DNA from: JAUVHV01 sp964523875
Lineage (GTDB): Bacteria > Omnitrophota > Gorgyraeia > JABMRG01
Assembly: GCA_964523875.1 (NCBI GenBank)
Contig: CAZGAS010000005.1
Span: 1-43,084, forward strand
Direction of reading: 5' to 3'
Length of the DNA: 43,084 bases
Shown piece by piece: positions 24,397 to 32,600 of this stretch (positions within the stretch are counted from its first letter, which is position 1; each line of letters begins with the position of its first letter). Under the pieces are notes generated by a model. It ran no database searches, had not been told where the DNA came from, and worked only from the letters and a program-made list of their open reading frames with translations. Made by a program: the position numbers and the translations under genes.

Positions 24397-24710
24397 AACC
24401 GTATCACATGAGGCTAACCGTATCATTATGGTTAGCACTTTCTATTTCTGCCAATAGTTGTGTAAAATAATAGATTATACTGATAAAGTATTTTCTGATA
24501 TTTATGCAAATATACATTGACAGTAACCGTATCATATGCTAAAGTCAAATTAAGATTAATGATACGGTTACCCTACTAGGCAGTAGTGCTAGTATATAAG
24601 GAAAAATGAAAATGATACGGTGGGCGTTTTTATTTATTTTTTTCTCTATATCTATGTTGTTTACATGTAGTTTTGATACGGTTTCAGCACAACCATCAGA
24701 GACCGTATCA
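24397..24710 (+). promoter_or_regulatory. Cluster of seven ACCGTATCA boxes
   Basis: The 9-mer ACCGTATCA or its complement TGATACGGT occurs seven times in 314 bases: forward at 24398, 24417, 24526 and 24702, reverse at 24560, 24613 and 24674. A wider consensus is TAACCGTATCAT. Box 3 lies between the -35 and -10 of the efflux promoter, box 4 just after the start of transcription, box 5 over the second ATG of the first gene, and boxes 6-7 inside its signal-peptide region. I saw no further copies in the window. This is the pattern of a multi-site operator; the binder is unknown. Candidates are the ROK protein and the winged-helix tail of RND permease 1. Confidence 0.75.
24517..24545 (+). promoter_or_regulatory. 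Promoter of efflux operon
   Basis: TTGACA (24517-24522), 17-bp spacer, TAAAGT (24540-24545). The -10 is poor, which suits a regulated promoter. An ACCGTATCA box fills the spacer, so a bound protein would compete with RNA polymerase. Confidence 0.5.
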
Positions 24711-27170
24711 TCCTACATATTAGCTGACCTGCAATACGAGCAGTATCCTGGTTTTTCCCGCATTATATTAGCTTCCAATGAAGAGATAGCTTTTGTCTCT
24801 TATGAGCTTGAAAACCCTTATAGGATTGTTATAGATCTTATAGGGGTCTCTTTTTGTGAATTGCAGGAATATATTGAATATGAATATGGCCTTATCAAAT
24901 CAATTGAGATAATTGAGGCACCTTATGTGCAACTCTCCCAAGGCCTTGATGAATATTTTTACGCGGTAGATTATATTATGATTACGCCACGTTCAAGGCC
25001 CCCTTTTATTTTATCATCATCAGAGGATGGAAAGATAATAGCGGTAGATATCGGTGAAAAGTCAAAACCAGCTCTAAAGGCATACGAGATACCCACACCA
25101 GGCCTTAACCAGCCAGCAGATAAACCAACAAATGCAGAGGCCCTAAAAAAAGATAATAAAGTAAGCTCCACTAAAAAGGAGCCTGTTGTCCAGCCTTCTG
25201 TAGTAGAACCGAAACCTGAATTATTGCCTATAAATGAAAAGGTAATTGATTATATTAATCTTGAGATATTAGATGATGCCTCTTTCATGATTATTATGTC
25301 CAACAACGAGATCGTATATAAGATTGAGAGGAACCATTATCCTGATTTTAATATTGTATTAAAGCCCCAAGGCAGGGTCTTTACAGACCTGGAAGAATAT
25401 GTTGAGTTTGATACAGGGTATGTGCGGTCTATAAGGATCGTAAAAGATACTACAGTACGTAAACCAGAAACCCTTGATAGCTATTATTATCCTGTAAAGT
25501 ATATAGTAATAGCCCCGAGTGTTGACCTGCCTTTTGATTTTTATTCGAATAATGATTCTACCATATCGATTTTAGAGATATATTACCCTGATATAGAGGA
25601 AGAAAAGAACGATGTCATGGCAGAGATGAAGAAAGAAGAGGAATTGCTCGCGCAGGATGCCAGGATGGGCTTGCTCAGACAGCTTAAGGAAGAGATAAAG
25701 AAGGAAGGCCTGCTAAGGGAAGAGAAAGTCAGCGAGTTTAAAGAAGAGGAGCTTAAAAACAGGCAGATAGAGGCAAGCAAAAAGGTAGAGGCTATGGGCA
25801 GGGAAGTTATAAAGGACCTTCTTGTCAGGGGTAAGGGGATGTTGAGCCTAAGAGAGTCTCAGGCGGTTGCTATTGAGAATAATTTGCAGGCCAAGACCTC
25901 CAAGGAAGAGCTCAAGCTCGCTAACCTGAAGAAGAGAGACGCGTTCAGGGCCTTGTTTCCTAATGTTAAGCTAAAGGCGTCACATACAACAGGAGACGTT
26001 GTAGATGATGTTGCTTTTACTGAAGAATTGTATGGTGTAGAGGGAGAACAGGCTATCTACCAGGGCGGAAGGCTTATGAACGCGTATAAGCAGAGCCAGG
26101 TGAATGTCGTGCTTTCAGAAGCCAGGTATAAGAAGATAGCGAATGACCTCGATTTTGCAGTCGCGCAGGCCTATTATAATATTGTCACAGCTGTAATGAA
26201 TATAAGATTACAAAAAGAACTTATTAAGGAAGCTGAGGTAATCGTCAAATTGGCAGAGAAGAGGCATGAGTCGGGCTTAAGCACCAATCTCGAGATATAT
26301 AATGTACAATCGCGTTATAACCAGATACAATTTCAGCTTGCTACAGCAGAAAGGGATCTGGCGTTGGCACGCTTTAAACTCAAGCAGGCAATGGGCCTTG
26401 ATATTAGTGAACAGGCTATAGATATTTCTGAGGTTGATACAGAGCTTCCGTTTAAGATTATTGATATCAATCTGAATGAGTGCTTGAGGGCCGCGTCTAA
26501 TAACCAACCTGATATAATAGTCAATAAACTACTTGTTGAGTCTAACGAATACGGAGAAAAGATAGCGCAGGGGAAAGAAGGCTTCAGAGTAGATTTAACA
26601 GGGTTTTACGGCAGGGGCGATTCTTATTATGATACAGAACCGAAGAATTTGGGTGACAACTGGAATGTAGGTGTAAAGGTAAGCAAGCCTTTCTGGTTTG
26701 CCACACCGTCATACTCATTTACAAAGGATAAGACCAGCATGAAGGTTGGAGATACAGATAGGGTGGGTTCTACTGTAAACTCAGGAGAGATAGCCATACT
26801 TGATAAGAACTCTCTTGCTATAGGCTCTGAGATTGAAGAGGCCAAGGTGAACAAACAGAAGGCTGAGAACGAATTAATAGAGACAAGGCGCCAGGCGGCA
26901 CTGGAGATAAAAGAGGCGTACTATAGTTACCAAGAGTCTATATTACAGGTAAAGAATGCCCTGGAAAAGGTACGTTTCCATGAAGAGGCGACAAAGGTAG
27001 CAAGGGCACAGGCAGGGTTAAATGAAGCGCTCCAATCACAATTATTAGAGTCTACGATACAGCTTGCTGACGAAAAGTATGTTTATATAAAGGCACTTTC
27101 TGATTATAGCCTCGCGCTAATAAAGATTAACAAAGTAATAGGTATCAAGGATTATTTTAATGCTGATTAA
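24606..27170 (+). CDS. Outer-membrane efflux protein (TolC-like) with N-terminal AMIN domains
   Basis: 854 aa, about 400 longer than TolC. Residues 1-28 are a signal peptide. Residues about 38-150 (GFSRIILASNEE, NPYRIVIDLIGV) and 215-350 look like two AMIN domains, which in other proteins bind the cell wall. A charged coiled-coil linker (about 335-400) follows. The outer-membrane efflux domain begins near 415 (LSLRESQAVAIENNLQ) with the usual two halves (RHESGLSTNLEIYNVQ and ALNEALQSQLLESTIQLA). It forms the exit duct of the pump. The operon continues with a 27-bp spacing. ATGs at 24606 and 24612 are both possible starts behind AAGGA; the second lies inside an ACCGTATCA box. Confidence 0.83.
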   Translation: MKMIRWAFLFIFFSISMLFTCSFDTVSAQPSETVSSYILADLQYEQYPGFSRIILASNEEIAFVSYELENPYRIVIDLIGVSFCELQEYIEYEYGLIKSIEIIEAPYVQLSQGLDEYFYAVDYIMITPRSRPPFILSSSEDGKIIAVDIGEKSKPALKAYEIPTPGLNQPADKPTNAEALKKDNKVSSTKKEPVVQPSVVEPKPELLPINEKVIDYINLEILDDASFMIIMSNNEIVYKIERNHYPDFNIVLKPQGRVFTDLEEYVEFDTGYVRSIRIVKDTTVRKPETLDSYYYPVKYIVIAPSVDLPFDFYSNNDSTISILEIYYPDIEEEKNDVMAEMKKEEELLAQDARMGLLRQLKEEIKKEGLLREEKVSEFKEEELKNRQIEASKKVEAMGREVIKDLLVRGKGMLSLRESQAVAIENNLQAKTSKEELKLANLKKRDAFRALFPNVKLKASHTTGDVVDDVAFTEELYGVEGEQAIYQGGRLMNAYKQSQVNVVLSEARYKKIANDLDFAVAQAYYNIVTAVMNIRLQKELIKEAEVIVKLAEKRHESGLSTNLEIYNVQSRYNQIQFQLATAERDLALARFKLKQAMGLDISEQAIDISEVDTELPFKIIDINLNECLRAASNNQPDIIVNKLLVESNEYGEKIAQGKEGFRVDLTGFYGRGDSYYDTEPKNLGDNWNVGVKVSKPFWFATPSYSFTKDKTSMKVGDTDRVGSTVNSGEIAILDKNSLAIGSEIEEAKVNKQKAENELIETRRQAALEIKEAYYSYQESILQVKNALEKVRFHEEATKVARAQAGLNEALQSQLLESTIQLADEKYVYIKALSDYSLALIKINKVIGIKDYFNAD

Positions 27171-27197
27171 ATGGTTTAATAATAAGGAGTAAATAGA

Positions 27198-28625
27198 ATG
27201 AGTATCTTTGGATTCAGTTTCGGAAAGAAAAAGTCCGCGCCAGGGCCAAAGCTAGGTAAGGATAGCGTCTCTGATAACACAAAGGAGCCAACAGCAAAAG
27301 AGCCTCTAGCCTCAGGGGTTATCCCAAAAAAACAGCCCGAAGAGAACCACATGGCTGACCAGATGAAGGACATTGTAAAGAATAAGCCCCCCACCCAAAA
27401 TATTGAAAAGAGCAGGTCATTGTTAAAGCCTATTATATTTATACTGCTGATTTTTGTATTTTTTGCGGCGCTTATGCTTGCCCTGGGCCCGAAATATGCG
27501 CCTGAGATTATGGACAGAATAGGCGCAACAAAGATTATAGAAAAGATACCTTTCCTGAGACAGGAGCCGGAAGAAGAACTTATAATCCCGGAGGAAGAAG
27601 TCGCGCAGGAGCTTGTAACAGTCCGGACCTACCGTGTTATAAGAGTAGATTTCGTAGATATCTTACCGGGCATGGGTACAATAAAAGGGGACAGGGAAGT
27701 GGATCTCAGGTTCTCTGTAAATGGTATAATCGATTCGATAAATTTTTTTGAAGGCGACCTCTTGCGAAAAGGTGATATTATCGCGACTATTGACCAAAAA
27801 GACGCGCTATTAAAACTCGAATACTCAAAAAGCAAACATAAGACACAGCAGATATCCGAGGAGGCCTCAAAGAAAAGGCTTGATATGAACAAGACGCTCT
27901 TTAAGGACGGTATTATTATAAGGCCTAAATTGGATGAAGTGCAATTTGAGTATGATGGCGCGAGATCCCAGACAAAGTCCGCGCAGAAAGAGATAGAATT
28001 CGCTTTGGCAGAGCTGGATAAGACCTATCTCTATTCTCCGGTGGACAGCGTAATGGGTACCCGGGATGTGGAGGTTGGTGAATTTGTGACCTCTAATGTT
28101 AAGGTGGCGGCCCTTTACGAGACATCAAGCGTAATAGCGGAGATGGGTGTTATTGAGAAGGATATAAACAGGGTCGCGCTTGGCCAGCAAGCAAAGATAA
28201 CTGTTGATACTTATCCTGGCGTAGAGTTTGAGGGCCAGATAGAGAATATAGCCCCAATCATAGAAGGCAAATCAAGGACATTGACTATCAAGATAAGAAT
28301 AAAGAATAACAATGTAAAAGGAACGCTCTTGCCAGGGATGTTTGCCCGTATCTGGATAGCAGTATATGAAAAGAAGAATACTATAAAGTTGCCATCCTCC
28401 TGTTTTTATGACCTGGATAATAATGGTGAGTTTGACTCTGTATATGTAGTTACAGATGAGAATATTGCCAAGGCAACACCAGTTAAGCTGGGTTATGTTG
28501 CCACAGATTACGTGGAGGTAACAGATGGTTTACGAGAAGGCGAACAGGTTGTTTCGGAATCGATGGCAGAGCTCAAAGACGATGTCAAGGTTGATGTGAT
28601 AGAGGTTCAAGAACCCGCGTTCTAA
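27198..28625 (+). CDS. RND efflux membrane fusion protein
   Basis: 475 aa. An N-terminal cytoplasmic stretch of about 75 residues rich in Lys, Pro and Gly comes before one membrane helix at about 77-97. The HlyD/AcrA-like periplasmic part has the lipoyl half-motifs (GIIDSINFFEGDLLRKGDII and TYLYSPVDSVMGTRDVEVGEFV), a helical hairpin between them, a beta-barrel (GQQAKITVDTYPGVEFEGQI) and a membrane-proximal end (LGYVATDYVEVTDGLREGEQVV). It joins the inner-membrane pump to the outer-membrane duct. AAGGAG precedes the ATG. The long cytoplasmic lead before the anchor is not usual in AcrA-type proteins. Confidence 0.9.
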   Translation: MSIFGFSFGKKKSAPGPKLGKDSVSDNTKEPTAKEPLASGVIPKKQPEENHMADQMKDIVKNKPPTQNIEKSRSLLKPIIFILLIFVFFAALMLALGPKYAPEIMDRIGATKIIEKIPFLRQEPEEELIIPEEEVAQELVTVRTYRVIRVDFVDILPGMGTIKGDREVDLRFSVNGIIDSINFFEGDLLRKGDIIATIDQKDALLKLEYSKSKHKTQQISEEASKKRLDMNKTLFKDGIIIRPKLDEVQFEYDGARSQTKSAQKEIEFALAELDKTYLYSPVDSVMGTRDVEVGEFVTSNVKVAALYETSSVIAEMGVIEKDINRVALGQQAKITVDTYPGVEFEGQIENIAPIIEGKSRTLTIKIRIKNNNVKGTLLPGMFARIWIAVYEKKNTIKLPSSCFYDLDNNGEFDSVYVVTDENIAKATPVKLGYVATDYVEVTDGLREGEQVVSESMAELKDDVKVDVIEVQEPAF

Positions 28626-28644
28626 ATTAGGCAAAATATAACCA

Positions 28645-28701
28645 GTATTGCGTATCGCGTATTGAGTATCGCGTTTTTACGCATAACGCACGACGCAATA
28701 C
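28645..28701 (+). repeat. Short repeats between MFP and RND genes
   Basis: GTATCGCGT occurs at 28652-28660 and 28666-28674, and GTATTGCGT (28645-28653) is the inverted complement of ACGCAATAC (28693-28701). The 90-base gap between the two genes can thus fold into a stem in the mRNA. It may be a stray intergenic repeat or a point of differential expression inside the operon. Confidence 0.5.
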
Positions 28702-28715
28702 GACATACGAGAACA

Positions 28716-31700
28716 ATGGGATTACCAAGTTTTGCGATAAGAAGGCCGGTAACGGTCGTGATGTTTTTTTTAGGCATCGTGCTTTTTGGCCTTATATCAT
28801 GGACAAGGCTTCAGCAGGAGTTGTACCCGCCTATTATCTACCCCCAACTTAGCGTAGTTACATTCTACAAGGATGCCGCTCCTGAAGAGATGGAGATACT
28901 TATCACAAAGCCTGTAGAGGAGGCTGTTGGTACAGTAAGCGGCGTGCGGCGTATAAGCTCTATATCCAAAGAAGAGACCTCTCTTGTTATCGCGGAATTC
29001 AGCTGGGGCACAAATATGGATTTCGCCGGCTTAGGGGTACGGGAGAAGATAGACCTTATCAAAGAGAGCCTTCCCCGTGGTTCTGAAGACCCTATTGTTA
29101 TGAAGTTTAATCCATTTGAACTCCCCCTTATGGTCTTAAATATTACAGCTGACAGTATAGGCCCCGCGGAATTACGCAAAATAGTTAATAAGATAATAAA
29201 GAATGAGATAGAAAAAGCGGATGGAGTGGCAGCCGCTAATATAACCGGTGGCCGTATACCTGAGGTGCTTATTGAGATAGACCAGGATAAGCTCATGTCC
29301 AAACAGCTTGTCCTCAATAAAGTGGTGGAGCTGATAAGCAAGTCGAATCTAAATTACCCCGCCGGCACCATTGAGGAGAGTTTCTACGAATACCTGATAA
29401 GGACCATAGGCGAGTTCCAGGTTACAGGAGAGATAGATGACCTTGTAGTGGGCCTTGATGACAGGAATAAAAAAAGCGAATTTACAGAATTTGGGCTTCA
29501 GGACCAGATGGAGAAAGAGGCAAGGGCGACACCTGATACGCGGCTTATCTTCCTTAAAGAGGTGGCTACGGTCAGAGAGGCCTTCAAGGACAAGACCTCG
29601 GTTTCTCGTTTTAATGATCAGGATAATATATCTGTAGCTGTACAGAAACAAGCGGACGCGAATACACTACAAGTAGCAAACAATGTAAAAGATATCATTA
29701 GGCGATTGAAGAAGGTGTTGCCTAAGGATATAAATATAAATATAGTCGCGGACCAGTCAATGGCGATAAAGGCTAATATACAAGGGGTTCGTGACGCCGC
29801 GCTTCAGGGAGGGCTGTTAGCGTTTCTGGTGCTTTTGTTCTTTTTAGGCAATGTAAGAAGCGCGGCTATAGTTGCCTTAAATATACCGATATCCATGATG
29901 GTTGTATTCGCGCTTATGTACCTAAGCGGCATAACAATAAATATGATATCATTAGGCGGCCTGGCACTTGGAGTCGGCATGTTGGTGGATAATGGTATAG
30001 TTGTAATAGAGAATATATACAGGCACCGGCAGGAAGAGAAGATGCCCCTGAAAGATGCGAGTGTTCACGGCGCAACAGAGGTAAGCGGCGCTATTACAGG
30101 TTCTACCCTTACAACCATAGCGGTCTTTCTTCCAATGATATTTGTAATAGGTATAGCGGGCCAGATATGTAAGGACCTAGCGTTTACAGTAACATTCTCT
30201 CTTTTAGGGTCATTGGCCGCGGCACTAACATTGATACCTATATTAAGTGCCAAGGTACGTAATATACCGACTGTAGTTGTAGAAGATGAAAAGGGCCTGG
30301 CAGGGATGGTTCTAGGGCCTCTGCAGGATTTTACACAGAAGACGCTTACATTTTTTATAAAACATAAATCCATCTGTTTAGGCCTAGTGCTCCTTGTCTT
30401 TTTTGGGACATGCTTATTAATCCCTATAATCGATACAGAGCTCCTGCCAAGGGTTGACCAGGGGCAGTTTACCATAAAATTAGAGTTACCTCCCGGAACA
30501 AAACTTGATTTTACAGACAGCGTGGTCAAGAGAATAGAGTCATACCTCTTTGAATTACCGGATATAGATAGTATAACAGTAAATATAGGTTCTACAAAAG
30601 AGAAGAAGGGCACCGCGCTTCTCGAAACAATGGGTTCTAACCAGGCTCAGATTATAGTTAACCTAAAGCCCAAGGAACAATTTGGAAGGTCAGGAGAAGA
30701 TTTCCGCGTAGTCTCTGCCTCAGATGTATTGCAGAAGATAAAAAAACAGCTTGGCCCCGAGGACCTGGCAGGGGCAAGTATAGAATACATATTACAGGAA
30801 TCTGTCTTCAAGTCCGCTTTTCAGGCAGATGCCCCTGTTGTTATTGATGTTAAAGGCCAGGACCTTAGGAAGTTAGGGCGCATTGCAAAGGATGTAGAAG
30901 CGCGCTTGGATAAGATACCGGGTATATACAGTATTAGAGATACCATTATAGCGCCCTCTCCAGAGGTTAAGGTAAATGTATTTAAAGATAAAGCGGCAAT
31001 CTTTAATCTAGCGGTAAGCGATATAGCCCTTATTGCCCAGACAGCTATCAAAGGTTTTGTGACAACAAAATTTAAAAGAGAAGGAGAGGAGATAGATGTG
31101 AGGGTCAGGCTGCAAAAGTCTGACCGCGATAATAAAGCAAGGGTGAGGAGGTTACAGATACATTCCCCGTTAGGCATAGATGTTCCACTGGCGGAGCTTG
31201 CCTATTTTAGTACCGGAAAGGGCCCGAGCGAGATAAAGCGACAAGACCAGGAGAGGGTTGTTGTAGTGACAGCTTCTATATTGAACAGGTCATTTAACGA
31301 TGTATCAGCTGATATAGTCTCTATGCTTAAAAAGGTCAAACTTGAACATGGATATTCAGCGGAACTTACTGGAGAGAGAGAACAGATACAGGAATCGTTT
31401 TCAAGTTTGCAGATGGCGCTTATCTTATCGATACTTCTTGTATTTATGATAATGGCGTCACAGTTTGAATCTCTATGGCAGCCGTTCGTGATACTTTTTA
31501 CGATACCCCTCTCAATCATAGGCGTTATATTGATCCTTCTGCTTACGCATACGCCACTTAGTGTAATGGTAATATTAGGGGTAATTGTGCTTGGGGGTAT
31601 AGTTGTAAACAACGGTATCGTTCTTATTGATTATACTAATATCCTGAGAAAACAGGGCCTGAGTGCGTCCGATGCTGTTCTTATCGCGAGTCGCAGGCGC

Positions 31701-32600
31701 TTAAGGCCTATCATCATGACAGCCCTTACTACTATATTAGGCTTAGTGCCTTTGGCATTGGCGCTGAATGAAGGCGCGCAATTACAACAGCCTATGGCAA
31801 TAGCGGTTATCGGTGGGTTGGCAGTATCCACATTCTTATCACTTATTATTATACCAACCTTATATTTAGGCCTTGAAGATATAATACGGTTTCTCAAAAA
31901 TAAACTGCGCAAAGACAAACCCGGATCCCTGGATTATGAGGATAGAATAAAGCCATTACAAAAAGCGGCCGGCACGACACCTAATAGCGGAATAGATAAG
32001 ATAATGCCTGGATATTTGAAGAATGATGTTAAAGCTTCTGCTGCGGAGCCAACACATGATATTGTGGAAAAACCCGCGGCAATAGAATACGAAGATGATT
32101 TAGGCAAGCCAAAAGAGCGCACCATAGAGCCAAAGAGGTCTCCAAATGAAGGAAGATATGTAGATCTGCCTAAGCTGGAGAAACCCCAAAAGGCTATCGA
32201 GTTACCGCAGTTACCGGAAGATAAGAAGGCAGGCAATGTCCCGGGCCAGGATACTACCAGGCTTGATAAGTCGCTTCGGAATAAGGGCTCTGGTTCAATC
32301 GAGCCGGCGGATAAGAAAAAAGATAAAGAGCCTTTAGAAGATACCTTATTAAAGATTTCCGATACGTACAAGGGGCAAATCCCACCTATTATCTGGAAGA
32401 AGTTATCGCGCAGGCATAAAGGCCTTATAGTTTACCTTAGAGAGCACAATAGGATTACGAGAAAAGAGTATTCTGACAAGTTTAGTGTGTCTGTTCCCAC
32501 AGCCGCGCGTGACCTTAAACTGCTTCTTGGCAAAGGCATAATTATCGCGAAAGGCCCTGCCGCGGTAGGCCGATATTATATCTTAAATGAGGAGATGTAG
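28716..32600 (+). CDS. RND efflux permease with C-terminal winged-helix domain
   Basis: 1294 aa from the ATG at 28716, where MGLPSFAIRRPVT aligns with the start of the next gene's product; a TTG at 28662 would add 18 odd residues. Residues 1-1060 are a complete HAE1-type (AcrB-like) pump: helix 1 VTVVMFFLGIVLFG, the TM4 proton-relay motif GVGMLVDNGIVVIENI, and the second half with LGGIVVNNGIVLIDY. A charged, Pro-rich linker (about 1065-1215) follows, then about 80 residues forming a winged helix (ITRKEYSDKFSVSVPTAARD, then LKLLLGKGIII and GRYYIL). In RND pumps the C-terminus is cytoplasmic, so this domain could bind DNA from the membrane. The stop overlaps the next gene by one base. Confidence 0.9.
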   Translation: MGLPSFAIRRPVTVVMFFLGIVLFGLISWTRLQQELYPPIIYPQLSVVTFYKDAAPEEMEILITKPVEEAVGTVSGVRRISSISKEETSLVIAEFSWGTNMDFAGLGVREKIDLIKESLPRGSEDPIVMKFNPFELPLMVLNITADSIGPAELRKIVNKIIKNEIEKADGVAAANITGGRIPEVLIEIDQDKLMSKQLVLNKVVELISKSNLNYPAGTIEESFYEYLIRTIGEFQVTGEIDDLVVGLDDRNKKSEFTEFGLQDQMEKEARATPDTRLIFLKEVATVREAFKDKTSVSRFNDQDNISVAVQKQADANTLQVANNVKDIIRRLKKVLPKDININIVADQSMAIKANIQGVRDAALQGGLLAFLVLLFFLGNVRSAAIVALNIPISMMVVFALMYLSGITINMISLGGLALGVGMLVDNGIVVIENIYRHRQEEKMPLKDASVHGATEVSGAITGSTLTTIAVFLPMIFVIGIAGQICKDLAFTVTFSLLGSLAAALTLIPILSAKVRNIPTVVVEDEKGLAGMVLGPLQDFTQKTLTFFIKHKSICLGLVLLVFFGTCLLIPIIDTELLPRVDQGQFTIKLELPPGTKLDFTDSVVKRIESYLFELPDIDSITVNIGSTKEKKGTALLETMGSNQAQIIVNLKPKEQFGRSGEDFRVVSASDVLQKIKKQLGPEDLAGASIEYILQESVFKSAFQADAPVVIDVKGQDLRKLGRIAKDVEARLDKIPGIYSIRDTIIAPSPEVKVNVFKDKAAIFNLAVSDIALIAQTAIKGFVTTKFKREGEEIDVRVRLQKSDRDNKARVRRLQIHSPLGIDVPLAELAYFSTGKGPSEIKRQDQERVVVVTASILNRSFNDVSADIVSMLKKVKLEHGYSAELTGEREQIQESFSSLQMALILSILLVFMIMASQFESLWQPFVILFTIPLSIIGVILILLLTHTPLSVMVILGVIVLGGIVVNNGIVLIDYTNILRKQGLSASDAVLIASRRRLRPIIMTALTTILGLVPLALALNEGAQLQQPMAIAVIGGLAVSTFLSLIIIPTLYLGLEDIIRFLKNKLRKDKPGSLDYEDRIKPLQKAAGTTPNSGIDKIMPGYLKNDVKASAAEPTHDIVEKPAAIEYEDDLGKPKERTIEPKRSPNEGRYVDLPKLEKPQKAIELPQLPEDKKAGNVPGQDTTRLDKSLRNKGSGSIEPADKKKDKEPLEDTLLKISDTYKGQIPPIIWKKLSRRHKGLIVYLREHNRITRKEYSDKFSVSVPTAARDLKLLLGKGIIIAKGPAAVGRYYILNEEM

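Noticed and set aside
28662..28715. TTG start for RND permease 1
   Set aside because: The added 18 residues come from the intergenic repeat; the ATG at 28716 matches the start of the paralogous permease.
30065..30613. 182-codon minus-strand frame opposite RND permease 1
   Set aside because: Shadow of a well-supported pump gene; Ser/Val/Thr-rich composition typical of antisense frames.
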